Assembly: GCA_037178625.1 (NCBI GenBank) | Contig: CM074130.1 | Coordinates: 124,001 to 188,000, forward strand | Reading direction: 5' to 3' | From: Skeletonema tropicum | Lineage: Eukaryota; Bacillariophyta; Thalassiosirophyceae; Thalassiosirales; Thalassiosiraceae | DNA: 64,000 nucleotides | Part shown: in pieces, positions 1 to 12,828 of the stretch | How positions within the stretch are numbered: the first letter of the stretch is position 1 | Layout: each line of letters opens with the position of its first letter | Translations under genes and position numbers: made by a program | The notes under the pieces: model-generated | The model's database searches: none | What the model saw: only the letters and a program-made list of their open reading frames with translations | Told to the model about the DNA's origin: nothing

Positions 1-1765
1 GAGAAGAAAGAGAAATACCACCAGGAGATGGGGCCAGCGGAGCCTAGAATAGGAAAGAATGAAATAGATCGAGTAAGTGGTGAGGCAAACACCTGAACGA
101 GAGCATAAATAGTAATAGTCATGGTCGAAGTGCCTGACGGAGAAAAGATGGCCGGAGTGCCTGGCATAAAGTGAGACGGCCGGAGTGCCTGTAATGTTGG
201 TAAGCGGAAAAGAATAGGGAACATGATCGGTCGGGAATGAAAAAGAATAGGGATTGTGATTGGTCATGAAGAGAGATAGAAATATTTTGTACGAGAGACG
301 ACAAGAGAGCTGAAAAGGCCAGAGTAGTAGATGAAAACTAATGTGCACCCAGAAGATAGGGTCACCGTTAACTATGTCATATTAGTTGGATTAGAGTGGC
401 CGCACCTCGGACGAAAGCTGAGGGGAGATACTCTAGAAGGAGAGATGTCGAACACGATAATCAACGTGAAGCCTTTGATATACAGGAAGACAGTCCGATA
501 GAGGACAACTGCCGTATACGAGGAGTAGAATACCGAAGAAAACTGAGCAGGACTAAGAGACAGATGAATAGCAAGAACAGCGGTTAACCAACAGATGCAC
601 ATAAACTCTGAGAGATCATAGAGATCTGACTTATCGGGCCAGAACGAGAGTGCTCACGGTAATGAACACGGGCTGGTAATATAATAGGTTGCACGTCACG
701 GATGCCAAGTACACTACCCAAAACCTCATGGAGAGATCTGACATGGAATCGGAGACAAGATACTATCAGAAATACAAGCATCCCTGCTTGAGAATGAGAT
801 CAAACGTTAACCACGACAAGTATGAATAAAAATCCTTTTGAGGGCATAAATGTGAGAATAGTATTCGGGACTGCTCTGCATGAGAAGTCGATTACAAATG
901 GAAGCCGGGAAGAGGTTGATCTCAAGACATGAATATAAGCAATGTGAAACTGAAACACAAGATGAATGCTTGAACGCTTACAGTTACAGCAAAGCTATGA
1001 CATTTAAGGTTATGGCATTTTGAGCCGACCGGCGTGATAGTTACTCTGATGATATGTATGTGCAAGTACTTTGGCACAATTCGTGTGAACATCCCTTTAT
1101 CTCCGGTCAAACCAGATCAGTGAATGGCATCCCCTAAATTGAGTACAGCACACCCGCAGACAGAGCTCCATGATGTTGCGAGAAAGATGGGGAGAGAATG
1201 GCACAGAGTGTTTCATCTAACAACTCTTCCTCCAGGAAGGGAGAGGGAGAGAAAGAGAGAAATGGACAGCACTTGCTGTAAAAATAAGGAATAGGTGGCA
1301 ACTCGATCATGACAAGAAACGGCTTGTCAACAAGTACTTGATAGGGAGTAGCTTCATGCCATGTGATGAGACAGGGACAAAGACAAATTCCATGATGTTG
1401 TACATACAATATACCTTGGGATCGGCGTACAGAAGATCGTAGCAACAGAGTTGGTTACTCCGGAACTCTATGACGGAGCAAATATTAGATGCGTGTAATG
1501 GTGCACGGGCATTCAAAGTGAATCGGAAGCGAACACAAATATTAACAATCGACAAACATTCTTATTTTGAATCGCAGGCTTGATGTGGTTGAGATGTCAA
1601 GAAATAGGAAGACCTCATCTTGGCAAAAGATCCCTCAGTATAAGCGTAGCCAATATATAGTACGAGCTGTATCGCTTTGATAACAGCGGGCGCGAATACA
1701 AGCTGTAGTCTATGACAAGGTGTAAAAGACAAGAAATTGGATATAGCCAGAACAACACGACCGCG

Positions 1766-1994
1766 GACGTTATTATCCATCATGATGAGCCGAGGAGGTA
1801 GTTTGAAGAACGGACCGCAGACAAGGACGTTACTATCCATCATGATGAACGGATGATAATCTAATCTAGATTGGTGGAGAAACGCCCTGCGGCAAAGGAG
1901 AAACAAAGCTGAAGAGAATAGATTGGTGGAGAAACGCCCTGCGGACAAGGGACAAACAAATGTACGAGAATAAGGGACGAACAAATGTACGAGC
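1766..1994. repeat. Short imperfect tandem duplications (60 bp and 52 bp)
   Basis: Two adjacent duplications are visible. The first repeats a block starting GACGTTATTATCCATCATGA at 1766 and again, with one change, at 1826 (period 60). The second repeats a block starting GATTGGTGGAGAAACGCCCT at 1869 and 1921 (period 52), followed by two copies of a motif containing ACAAATGTACGAG at about 1955 and 1981. No coding role is apparent. Confidence 0.7.
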
Positions 1995-2182
1995 CATGAC
2001 TACCAAGGCATAACGAAATACTCCATAGCATCTTACCAATGAGGAGTCCAGAGTGAAGGACGATTGAACAACATGGTGAAAACAATGCGCACTGAACTGG
2101 AGACGGGTCGACATCCAAGACCGGGAGACACTCGATGTCAAGCAGGGGAGAATATTGATACTTGACATTCCCAAGATGGCAC

Positions 2183-2290
2183 AGAAGAGGCAGATAAACG
2201 AGACAGAGAAGAAGAGGCAGATAAACGAGACAGAGAAGAAGAGGCAGATAAGAGAGACAGAGAAGAAGAGTCAGATAAAAGAGATGGCAT
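2183..2290. repeat. 27-bp tandem repeat, about four units
   Basis: A 27-bp unit (AGAAGAGGCAGATAAACGAG followed by ACAGAGA) is repeated about four times with growing divergence to the right. Because 27 is a multiple of three, two forward frames stay open across the array: one reads repeated EEADKRDRE and another repeated KKRQINETE. Both close right after the array. It could be a relic of a charged coding repeat, but no flanking gene supports that. Confidence 0.75.
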
Positions 2291-3198
2291 AGACGAGGCA
2301 GATTGATGAATGTGGATTAAACGCCAGATGTCAAGCTAGGAAGAACGTGACAGAGGAAATCAACGAGGTAGTACAGACCAAGATATCGGCGGAAGAGCGC
2401 AAATGAAGAAATGATATTGAAGAACGCCTTGGGCCTTGGTCGGGTCGAATGGAAGCAACATGAGAAAGATTGGATGACCCACAGAGCGGATATATAGCAT
2501 CAAGTTGAACTTGTATCATGATAACTATGGTGTGAACACCGTGATAACTTACATGGGCATAATTGCATTAGCAGAGCAGAGCAAAACATTTCCGACAAGC
2601 CGACTCGATAGCTTAGTGGTTATTGTCAGTGAGTTCCATGAAACTAGGACGTTAAGACCACGCGTAGGACCCGCAGTTGAGGTGACTGCTGACAATACTT
2701 GAGAGCAATTGCATGACAAGCACTGCGGGAGCGCCCTAATACATTTGGAGACGATTCTAGATGCATCGACAATAAGCCTTCTTAGTATGAGACGACAACA
2801 ACAACTAGGCTCGCATCGACCTACTTGTAATAGGACACTCAGACTAGGGATCACAAATTCATATTATCAAACGATAATGGAGCTGCAAATGATTTTGAAT
2901 ATATCAGGTCAGACCAATCTCAAACGGCAAGAGAAGGGAGAAGGTCTGACAGAGTACGGGGTGCCATCGATAGGTTATCTCGGACGGTTAGATGTCAATT
3001 GTGGTAGATGGAGTAAAGCCACCACAGACTTCAAGAGACTGATGCGACCAATCACCAACTCGACCAACAAAAGACTCGGCATACGAGGAGAATATGAGTG
3101 ATATACCTCTCGCTCGTGATGCTGAAACACGAGATATAGGCCAGGCTAATGCGAGTTGAACTAGAGACGCACTGGACAATTTGATGCACAAATTTAAA

Positions 3199-3285
3199 CG
3201 ACTTGAACGAGGCGATATAACCACGAAAACAAGAGACCGACTTAAACGAGGCGATATAACCACGACAACAAGAGGCCGACTTAAA
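3199..3285. repeat. 39-bp tandem repeat, just over two units
   Basis: A 39-bp unit beginning CGACTTGAACGAGGCGATAT starts at 3199 and recurs at 3238 with one or two changes; a third truncated start is at 3277. No function can be assigned. Confidence 0.7.
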
Positions 3286-4283
3286 GATGTAGAGATATGC
3301 GAGAGGTGATGAGGCAATAGCAGGAGAGCCAACACCAACATACCAAGGAAGTCACATGCTGACTCTGGAAACACGACATCCCACATGTTACACAAGCAAT
3401 ACAGGCGACACATATCGGAACATAGAAGAGGTTGCGAGGAAACGACTCCTTGAACAGCCAAACGCATCAAAGTTTGGGTAAAACAGCACAGGTACAGATC
3501 CAGATCTGTCACCCACGGGACAATGCTTACCTCATGTACAAAACTGCCATTAGACGTACCGGCCACGAATTTTTGTATGGGCAACGCACGCTTGAATTTA
3601 AGTGAGAACGTGGCTCGGAGTTAGAATCACTTGAGATAGTGAAGATAAAGGGAATGAAGTGAAGATTTGCCACTATGCGTGGCATGATTTACAACGTACA
3701 GAACTATGCTTGCCAAAGGTGTATACAGGATGAAGAGTCACTCTCAAGACACGCGATTAGGGACACAATCCATCATCCATTATGAGATAATATCGGTCAA
3801 CGTAAACGACATCCTACCAAGAACCAAGAACCCGAACGAGGTGATGATTAAGCTCTGAGAGAATAATAAACGACCTCGGGCAGGAAGAAGGACATGGCAA
3901 GAGCCTCTGAGACAACACGATGAATGAGAAGGAGGAGAGAGAACTCAATCAATTAAGTATCCAGAACGCTAGAACTAGTCACCGGACTAAAGCGGTGAAA
4001 GAGGTAAAGATACCAGCAACTCATTTCTGTACGACGATCAATTTTGATCAAAGCATCTCGTGACACTCGGGCATACAGGACCGCGATGCATCTGAGGGGT
4101 TACATTGAAAGGACGTACATTGAAAGGTATTTACGTTTACGGGGAGACCGTAGAGGCTGGTGAAGATTGATCCAGCCGGTATATAGGGATCATTTTGACC
4201 GCAAGCATGATCAAAACATGTTGCCAGATTTGGTGCCGAGGGAATCCAAGCATACATTAATACCGGTCATCATATTGGGCTGA

Positions 4284-4947
4284 ATGCACCCAGCGGCCAA
4301 CGGGGAGAAGTTAAAACAGTGTCCAACTAGATATCAACAGATCATGGGAATGCTTCGATCGATTGGATTTGGACGCATTTATATTCAGATTGATGTCGTC
4401 ATCATGACACAATACATGACCGCACTTCGTCTTGGACACCTCGAAAGCTATTTACGGAATTATACGTTACCTGGACAGGTATCCAGATAGGAGACTTGCT
4501 ACCTCTATAATGCATGTCGAAGAAGCCCCAAAACATAGCACAGATTGGAAGGATTTTTACGGGAGACGATTGAGGAAGACCCAGCGGAAATACCTGTTCT
4601 GTTGGGAGAGAAGGCGAGGATCAGAATCTTATCGTTCAATTCACAAGAAGCAGAGTACGGTTGAATCTACAAATCTTGGAGCCGACACCTTATCATCAAG
4701 GGGGAGTATACCGCAACGAGAATTTTACAATGTCGATAATACCTCCTGGACGGAGTCAACGAGTCAACTACTCGGACACACTCAAGAAGAAATTACCTTC
4801 ATACAAGAGGATTCAACTTTCTTCAACGACTTCATATATTACCCAAATCAGTGCACGATAATGGATGGGAAGATTTCCAATGAAATAAGACTTAGCTTTA
4901 TGAATCGCAAGCGTAAGCTTACAATTCACGGGGAGCGTTTCGTGTAG
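4284..4947 (+). pseudogene. Decayed Ty1/copia pol fragment (reverse transcriptase end and RNase H)
   Basis: Two overlapping forward frames together resemble the end of a copia polyprotein. Frame one (4284-4490) contains RYQQIMGMLRSI followed by GRIYIQIDVVIMTQY and LGHLES, matching the family pattern Y-Q-x-x-I-G-x-L-R-W...GR-x-DI...GHL. The match continues in the other frame (from about 4440) as YGIIRYLDRYPDRRLA and then DWKDFYG. Further on, KKQSTVESTNLGADT matches the RNase H block usually seen as KRQNTVESSTFGSEF. A frameshift around 4440-4460, loss of the catalytic aspartate-rich segments and absence of long terminal repeats nearby show that it is dead. The family assignment rests on these motifs only. 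Confidence 0.65.
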
Positions 4948-5105
4948 CACGGAACGTCTCATTCCCTTAGACGATCACTCACTTCTCACCATCTTTATCC
5001 TTGTTATGTATCCTTACCATGTATATATTATTAGTTGATGTTATCGCAGTAGTACTGATTAGTCTGTATATTACGTAATCATTAACGTAGTGTGAGAAAC
5101 GAATC

Positions 5106-7553
5106 GTTGCGACATTGACAGCTTCTCACTTTTTGACCCACACACACCGAACACCGAACCTCAACGAAGCGAAGACGAAGCAAGCAAGCACGAAGCACAA
5201 TGGCAATAAGATAAATAAATAGTAGCAATAATAAAAGCACCTACTGCCGTGCCAACCAAATGGACGGTGCTGATCGTTGACGATGAATGAAAAGAGATAC
5301 AGCATCATCTATTGAAGTTATGGGGGAGATAGAGGTAGACAGTCGAGTCTCACATCGTACCAACCTTCTGGATCACACTGATCGATGCTTCTGTCTTCAG
5401 CGCAGCGTTGGATCTTACATCGTGCCATTTATCAGCCATTTATCATGGATCATATCGGCTGAGATGAGATCTTACATCGTACCAACTGTCATTGACGGAG
5501 CAGTGATTAATGTATTCATCGATAGCGCTTGAGACAAGGATTCGAATAATTGAATAGTCGTCTCATTGTTATTGTTAGATACGATAATGCGAAGCGAGCG
5601 GTAGCGGGATGAGCTGTGATTATTGTAGACGATCAGCACCGACCGTCCATGACAGTTGGCACGGGATGGGCTCTAAACGCTGCGCTGAAGAACGAAGCAT
5701 CGATCGGGCGAGTCAATGATAGTTGGCACATATTGGTCGAATAAATAAATAAATATTAGATATCTCTGTAATCACTGGGGACGGCGCAACAGCAACATCA
5801 ATATGCTGACTGTTGCTGTGGGCTTGGCAGCATGGGAGGTGCACCGTCCAGCGGCCAGCAGGAGAGGCGTCATCGGCTACGCTCCACCAGGCAATAATAA
5901 TATCCACCTCCCATCAGCAACAGTGTGATGATAGACCTACTGGCAGGAAGCGGTCGGCTCGCTTTGATTTGCTGGTGTAGCCAACTGAGTTGGATGCAAC
6001 ATCATCATCATCAGAATTTGAAGTGGGCTTTGGCACGTGTCGATCTTTGGCTTGGATTTGAGTTGTGAGTTGCGACATTGACAGCTTCTCACTTTTTGAC
6101 CCACACACACCGAACACCGAACCTCAACGAAGCGAAGACGAAGCAAGCAAGCACGAAGCACAATGGCAATAAGATAAATAAATAGTAGCAATAATAAAAG
6201 CACCTACTGCCGTGCCAACCAAATGGACGGTGCTGATCGTTGACGATGAATGAAAAGAGATACAGCATCATCTATTGAAGTTATGGGGGAGATAGAGGTA
6301 GACAGTCGAGTCTCACATCGTACCAACCTTCTGGATCACACTGATCGATGCTTCTGTCTTCAGCGCAGCGTTGGATCTTACATCGTGCCATTTATCAGCC
6401 ATTTATCATGGATCATATCGGCTGAGATGAGATCTTACATCGTACCAACTGTCATTGACGGAGCAGTGATTAATGTATTCATCGATAGCGCTTGAGACAA
6501 GGATTCGAATAATTGAATAGTCGTCTCATTGTTATTGTTAGATACGATAATGCGAAGCGAGCGGTAGCGGGATGAGCTGTGATTATTGTAGACGATCAGC
6601 ACCGACCGTCCATGACAGTTGGCACGGGATGGGCTCTAAACGCTGCGCTGAAGAACGAAGCATCGATCGGGCGAGTCAATGATAGTTGGCACATATTGGT
6701 CGAATAAATAAATAAATATTAGATATCTCTGTAATCACTGGGGACGGCGCAACAGCAACATCAATATGCTGACTGTTGCTGTGGGCTTGGCAGCATGGGA
6801 GGTGCACCGTCCAGCGGCCAGCAGGAGAGGCGTCATCGGCTACGCTCCACCAGGCAATAATAATATCCACCTCCCATCAGCAACAGTGTGATGATAGACC
6901 TACTGGCAGGAAGCGGTCGGCTCGCTTTGATTTGCTGGTGTAGCCAACTGAGTTGGATGCAACATCATCATCATCAGAATTTGAAGTGGGCTTTGGCACG
7001 TGTCGATCTTTGGCTTGGATTTGAGTTGTGAGTTGCGACATTGACAGCTTCTCACTTTTTGACCCACACACACCGAACACCGAACCTCAACGAAGCGAAG
7101 ACGAAGCAAGCAAGCACGAAGCACAATGGCAATAAGATAAATAAATAGTAGCAATAATAAAAGCACCTACTGCCGTGCCAACCAAATGGACGGTGCTGAT
7201 CGTTGACGATGAATGAAAAGAGATACAGCATCATCTATTGAAGTTATGGGGGAGATAGAGGTAGACAGTCGAGTCTCACATCGTACCAACCTTCTGGATC
7301 ACACTGATCGATGCTTCTGTCTTCAGCGCAGCGTTGGATCTTACATCGTGCCATTTATCAGCCATTTATCATGGATCATATCGGCTGAGATGAGATCTTA
7401 CATCGTACCAACTGTCATTGACGGAGCAGTGATTAATGTATTCATCGATAGCGCTTGAGACAAGGATTCGAATAATTGAATAGTCGTCTCATTGTTATTG
7501 TTAGATACGATAATGCGAAGCGAGCGGTAGCGGGATGAGCTGTGATTATTGTA
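5106..7553. repeat. R1 tandem array: 963-bp noncoding repeat, two full units and one partial
   Basis: A 963-bp unit starts at 5106 and repeats at 6069 and 7032. Every landmark I compared between the units is identical. The third unit stops at 7553, where it leaves the repeat after GTGATTATTGTA. Short frames recur at the same offset in each unit but resemble no protein and are not kept in the diverged copy at 13.2-14.5 kb, so I treat the unit as noncoding. Inside each unit the motif CATCGTACCAAC or its complement, with small variants, occurs several times, as does CTTCAGCGCAGCGTT. Near-perfect identity between units implies very recent duplication, ongoing homogenisation, or an assembly effect. 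Confidence 0.9.
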
Positions 7554-8109
7554 CGAATCGATAGAGATTGAAATGACGATTCCAATGCTCGTCTCATTGG
7601 TACTACTCTCTTCATAAGATAGGTGTCCGTCGAAAGCTTGAAGCGGTATATCCCACCAGACGTACCAGTCTAAAACTAGTCTGTTCCTTAAGTTTCGAGT
7701 CTGTTCCTTAAGATACCCTGAATTTTCTTTTTGCTTGTTTCGGACACCCTAGTGACCGATTTGAGTGAATCCAAGCCAGGGGGAGTCGGCGAGGACACTG
7801 TAGAGGAGGTTGCTATGCTTGGTGTCGGCCTCCGAGGCGGTATAGGAGCAGATCGAACGCTGTAATGTCAACAATGCTGAATTGCTGTGTTTTGAGGTGC
7901 GATTTCCGTTTCAGGGAATCTTTTTGCTCGTACATACCTTGAGATATGTGGTACGGTATAATAAATGACGCCGGCGCAATCGCACACACTGCATTATCAT
8001 TGATGATGAAATTAATGTCAATCGCATCCATAAAGGCAGCGCCTAAATAATTAATGATAACATCTCTAGATAACTCAGCGGCTCTTCCTTTGCGGCGAAT
8101 TATTTGACG

Positions 8110-8505
8110 ATGCCGACAGGAGTTCCACGCCGTCGCGGTGCTCTCCCGCACGCCGAAGGGGAACGGCCGTTAGATGCTGGTGGACGCAAGCGCCGTCATA
8201 AAGATGATAGCAATAGTAATAATGACAGTCGGCAGCCAAAATCTAGGCGGCAGAAGAAGAATCAACATGAATCTGCTGCACCTCCGCCTCCGTCCCAAAA
8301 ATTGACACCGGAGATGAAGGCACTACAAGATTCAATCGTCGACTCATACGCCGAGAAAGTGAATGCACTCTCAGGACAAAATCGTGCCGCTGTTTATGGA
8401 GAGAGGAAGAAACTATACAACGAGGCGGAACAATTATACGGGGGGTGGTTGACTGCAAAAAGGATCGAGAATAGGGCGACTTATCTAAATAATGAGAGGA
8501 GCTAA
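8110..8505 (+). CDS. Small basic transposon-borne protein or first exon of the transposase
   Basis: An ATG at 8110 opens a frame of 131 residues. The N-terminal half is basic and disordered, with lysine/arginine clusters (GRKRRHK, KSRRQKKNQ) that could act as nuclear localisation signals, then a proline run. The C-terminal half (roughly residues 65-131) is predicted by eye to be helical and is charged, with KLTPEMKALQDSIVDSYAEK at its start. It lies upstream of the transposase on the same strand and inside the same inverted repeats. I do not recognise the family. It may be an accessory protein or, because the transposase frame lacks a convincing ATG, part of an upstream exon of that gene; no GT donor in matching phase could be fixed. 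Confidence 0.5.
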   Translation: MPTGVPRRRGALPHAEGERPLDAGGRKRRHKDDSNSNNDSRQPKSRRQKKNQHESAAPPPPSQKLTPEMKALQDSIVDSYAEKVNALSGQNRAAVYGERKKLYNEAEQLYGGWLTAKRIENRATYLNNERS

Positions 8506-8849
8506 GTCGTTCGGTCGGTCCGGGCCCTTTGGCGTGTCCTTTGGCCTTCACGGGCATTTTCGATTCGATCGACTCTTACTCTCACATAAATCAATATTCT
8601 CCCAACCGTGTCTCAGTAATCACTACACAGCATTCGTAGAAGGCAATGTACAACCTTTATTACATAATTATTAAAGTGTTACATAACGTACTATTTGAAT
8701 ACTGCTATGTATATAAGTAGACACAATCAATATCGTAGTAGATAGCCGGTGCCTCCTCTCTTATTTAGAAAACCCGCGCAGCGGCTAGACGAGCGTCAGC
8801 GAGGCTAGTTTAAAGGGTAGGAGAAAATCTCGGAATCCTTCCCCCACAG

Positions 8850-11800
8850 AGGCAACTAGCAATGCATCACAGAGGAGCACTACATCCCTTGACATAAGTG
8901 ATATTCGTTCCGTCGAAGCGCCCCAACCCGACGCAACAGCGTGCCACCCAACCAAAGAGTCTCATACCGTAGACGTGTCCCCTGATTGTAGTACAACCGC
9001 ATCTGAATCATCCTCGACATCCACCACCGGTTTCCTCCCATCTCTCTCTCTCCCAGTGACAGTCACGGCACATTCCTGTTCTTTCAACTGCAATCGCATA
9101 AAGCTTCCCCAAGAATGCTCAGTGAGAGGATGCAAATACACTGTTCACAAAATGTGCCAACACGCCTACCTAGAAGACAGGGGTATCGACCCTTCAAATT
9201 CCAGACCTTTGAGATGTTATCGTCATGAGAGGATGTTATTAGAGAAGGCACGAGAGAAATCGAATGACACCCATCCACAACTGAAGAGTCCGCCTGTTCT
9301 GCAGCCTCCCGTACTACAGCCTCCTGTTCTGCAGCCTCCCGTACCGCAGCCTCCTGTTCTGCATCCTCCTGCGTCCACTGATCATGCAGGCGAAACATCG
9401 ACTTCGACACGCACGATCGGATGTGACTGGCGTGACGTAGTTGGCGGCGGATGTTGTTGCCCAGCTCTTCCAATAAGTCACCCCTGCGGTAGTTGTAAGA
9501 GAAAGACCCATCATGTATGCCATGTCAATTTCGAAACAAAATCTGGATTTGGTGATGAGGGGCTCAAAGTGAGATGCAGCCATTGCGTATCCGGTGTCAT
9601 CCGCTGTAATGCTATCAATCCCACACTTCCCATTCGACCTGCCGTCGCTGCTGCTGCTCCCCCTCCTCCTCCCGCTGCTGCCGCCGCTGCTACTACTACA
9701 ACCCAACCATCACGAAATAAAGGAGGTCGTCCAAAGGGTACAACGATTGCAGCCAGGGAGGAGCAAGAGAAGAAGAAGGCCAAAATGACTGATTATTTGG
9801 CACAAGCAACAAAAGATGCCCAAGACAGATCAAATGGCCGCATGCCAAATGGCACATATCAACGTGTGCACCAAGAAGCTTTGATGCGCTTTCAATTAGA
9901 AGGAACTGGTGTACACGTTTCCTACGATACTGTAAAGCGACGAATCGAACGAGGAAAACTCACGGTAACTTCAATGGGTCCAAAGTCTCCTCTCGAACCG
10001 ATTGAACCTCTTTTGGTCGAATTTGTGAAACAAGCACAAGAGGCAGGGCAGCCAATCACTCGTGAGATGCTTGTTGACCTTGCCAATTCGGTCATAGAGG
10101 GTTCTGTTGTAGAAGAGTCGCTTCACGAATTCTATGAGGCGCGGGGATTGGATCCCCACGCAACTAAATTGACGAAGGGTTTCTATAGAGGATTCATGGC
10201 TCGCCACGAATTGGATTCTGTCAGAGGAACTCGAAAGAGTACAATGAGAATGGACGATTTGACAAAAGACAATTTGGACTTGATGTATGATATGGTATAC
10301 AAGCGGATGGTACATGCTGGTGTAGCAGTAGACTTACCGGAAGAAGAACATTACTACATCGACCGAGAAGGTAATGTGACGACTGATGAGACCAAGAGGT
10401 TCGGAGAGAAGTGCACTCAGAAAATTATTCACCCAGAATATTGTTTGCACGCGGATGAGGTTGGCACCGACACATGCCAGGAAGAAGACGGCCATATTGG
10501 AGGGGCGAAATACATTGTTCCTTCAGGGATGAAAGCATTCCTCCGAGGTTGCAAGACCAGCCATCGATTCACAGTCTTTGCCATCACATCTGCCACGGGA
10601 GCTATTGTTATGTATGTCATCATTTTTGCAGCGAAAGAATTGAGCTTCTTGTCTCGGATGGGTTTGGACATAGAAGTTGCCGCTAAAGATTACGACCCAG
10701 AGAAAGAGATCAAGGAGCAGGTTGGACCAGGAATGACATTCCCTGGAGCCCCGAAGACTACCTTCAATGGCAAGACAATTGAAGCATTTGTCACGCACAA
10801 CGAGAAGGGAAGTATGACAGCTGAAGTCATGGCGAGTATCCTGAAGAGGATTGACGAAGCTGGTGTTTTTGAGCGGACTGAGACTGGTCCAAGGCCACAC
10901 TTTTTGTTCGATGCAGCTCCCCCGCATTTATCTTACGAAGTTCTCAAGTATGCCAATCAATTGGATGAATTTGGTAGACCATATTGGGACCTTACACTCG
11001 GATTGTGTAATGGAACCGAATTTTGGCAGTTAGGCGACACCCACGAGCAGAACGGTACCTACAAATTGGAATGGATACGAGCAAAGGATGCTCTCATTAG
11101 CTACCGAAGGAGAATGAGAATGGCTGAGCAATTGAGGAGGAGTGATATACTCCCTCTACTCCACCGAGTTTTCCCCATTTCATTTGGTCGGGAAGAAACA
11201 AACCGCAATGCTTTGCTCCGTCTAGGATGGCTGCACTTGAACCGTGCGCTCATTCACGACCCAAGAATCCTCCAACGTGCCACTTCCACATCGACTTCAA
11301 CTACTTCTGCAGGTGCATCATACGTCGACATCGATGCTCTAGGTCTCAACGTATCGGAGGGAACTGCTGGTATGATTGCCATGGACTATGCCCAACAGCT
11401 CGAGAGGAACACACGTCTCCAGGAGGCACGGGTGCAGCAACAGCAAAATGTTGAATCGTTGAGTTCGAAACTGGAACATATTGGAAACCAAAGAATCACT
11501 GGCGGTTTGTTGTACAGATGCGGACACGCTGCACTTGACCAAGAAGTCCTAGATTTGATGGAGGTGAAGAGGCGACGAAAGGCGGATGAGAAATACCAAA
11601 GTCTCAAGAAGAAGGCTGCTACATTGCAGAAGATTCTAGATGCTCACCAACTATTATTGACTGCTGGCAAACACGATAATCCCACCACGAACGCTGAGCT
11701 GAAGACATGGATTGGTGTGAGATGGAAGAAAGGAGACGCCTCCATCCCGACGAAGAAGCAGCCTCTAAAGGATATGAAGGATATCATGGCCGACCGGGAA

Positions 11801-11956
11801 CCGATGTTTGAGTTGAAAGAGATGATGGTGGCACGGAAGCACTTCTCTTCTTTGGAGGAAGCAGAAGAGTTTGTGACGCAATATGAGACGAGTTGGAAGC
11901 TGGATCAGAAGCCGGATCATCTGACGAAGAAGAAGACGAAGAGATCGACATTGTAG
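8850..11956 (+). CDS. Pogo-like DDD transposase with N-terminal zinc fingers
   Basis: The frame is open from 8789 to the stop at 11956. There is no ATG before a first cysteine/histidine cluster, and a good 3' splice site (CCTTCCCCCACAG, ending 8849) precedes it, so translation probably starts in an upstream exon. Counting residues from the valine codon at 8975: C35, C39, C48, C53, H58, C61 and then C81, H84 form one zinc-binding cluster; a second lies at about C160-C204. GGRPKG (250-255) is an AT-hook. Residues 270-420 look like two helix-turn-helix segments (psq/CENP-B type). The catalytic triad is D494 (LHADEV), D646 (FLFDAAPPH) and D688 (WQLGDTHEQN), in the order and context of DDE_1 endonucleases. 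The C-terminal 280 residues are charged and partly coiled-coil. It should bind the inverted ends and cut and paste the element in the nucleus. No internal stop or frameshift is seen. Confidence 0.85.
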
Positions 11957-12828
11957 GAGTTTGAATTGTCTAATTAGTTGGCCATCACATAGGCACATTA
12001 CTAATTATAGACACAACCTATCACAATCTGTCGTCTTCACTTGATCAACCACCTATAACACTCCTCATAGTCGACTCCACCACCATTCCCACTTATCTCC
12101 CGTCCCACTTGTGTATAATAAGATATATACAAGCATGATAAATAATAAACTACCACGGTATCGTCGTTGTTTTTTTGCCTCGAAACATTTTATAGTCATG
12201 ATGGATCTTTTCACTAACGTGAAGCAATAGAGTCTACAGACTGCAGACACAAGTAAGATTTTCTCCAATCCATGACTCTCCCCCCAAGAAATCTCCAAAC
12301 ATTTGTCTCCCTCTCTAGAGAGTTATCACACGTTGGATGAAACTCTCAAATCGTTTGAAGAATCTTTTATTGATCGGTGCAGTGGCGTTACCTCATTCTT
12401 GGATGATAACTGCTGCTGCTTCAATATTAGTTTTGATCCGCCCCTCCCGGGTTAAGTCATTATTTACGTCACATCAAATTATCTTCCAAATAACGGTTGG
12501 CGAAACATCCCAACCGCACCCATTCTTTTCTATGACCATAATAACGCTTTCTAAGACGGGATTGGAGCCTTGAGACAAGTACCAGTGCCCGATATGCACT
12601 ATATTGTCATGAAGACGAAGTATGTATTTTTGACCCACGGTCATTTCAGAGTGTACTGAGAGTCATTGGCGACTCCGCCAAGCCCAAAATTCATCTCAGA
12701 GCATGGCAAGGGAGTGGATAGGACGGGGCGCAGTGATTTATTGGCATGGACCCATGCGTATTACTGTGAGGGAGGTCAAAGAGGCGACGAATGAACATGT
12801 TGCGGTTGTGAAATGGAAATGAAAAGAT

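Larger units (their letters stand above)
1..4283. other. Purine-rich, stop-riddled DNA, probably decayed mobile-element sequence
   Basis: No reading frame here exceeds about 200 codons and none resembles a known protein. The + strand is conspicuously rich in A and G over most of its length and is studded with short imperfect tandem repeats (listed separately). It runs directly into a recognisable but broken copia pol fragment at 4284-4947 on the same strand, so the simplest reading is that much of this stretch is the eroded upstream part of one or more retroelements. That origin is inference: I could not recognise gag, protease or integrase motifs. Confidence 0.4.

Noticed and set aside
4920..5100. 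Long terminal repeat of the copia remnant
   Set aside because: A weak match of GTTTCGTGTAGCACGGAA with sequence near 63685 exists, but no second copy flanks the pol fragment and no TG...CA ends could be fixed.
5126..7458. Short frames recurring in each 963-bp unit (60, 81, 64, 67 and 88 codons)
   Set aside because: Their recurrence follows from the tandem repeat; they are not conserved in the diverged R1 copy and resemble no protein.
5106..7553. Possible CRISPR-like or satellite array
   Set aside because: Units are 963 bp without spacer structure; a eukaryotic tandem repeat explains it.
12337..12573. 78-codon frame with a hydrophobic start inside the pogo-like element
   Set aside because: Too short and without family resemblance; lies in the 3' noncoding part of the element.
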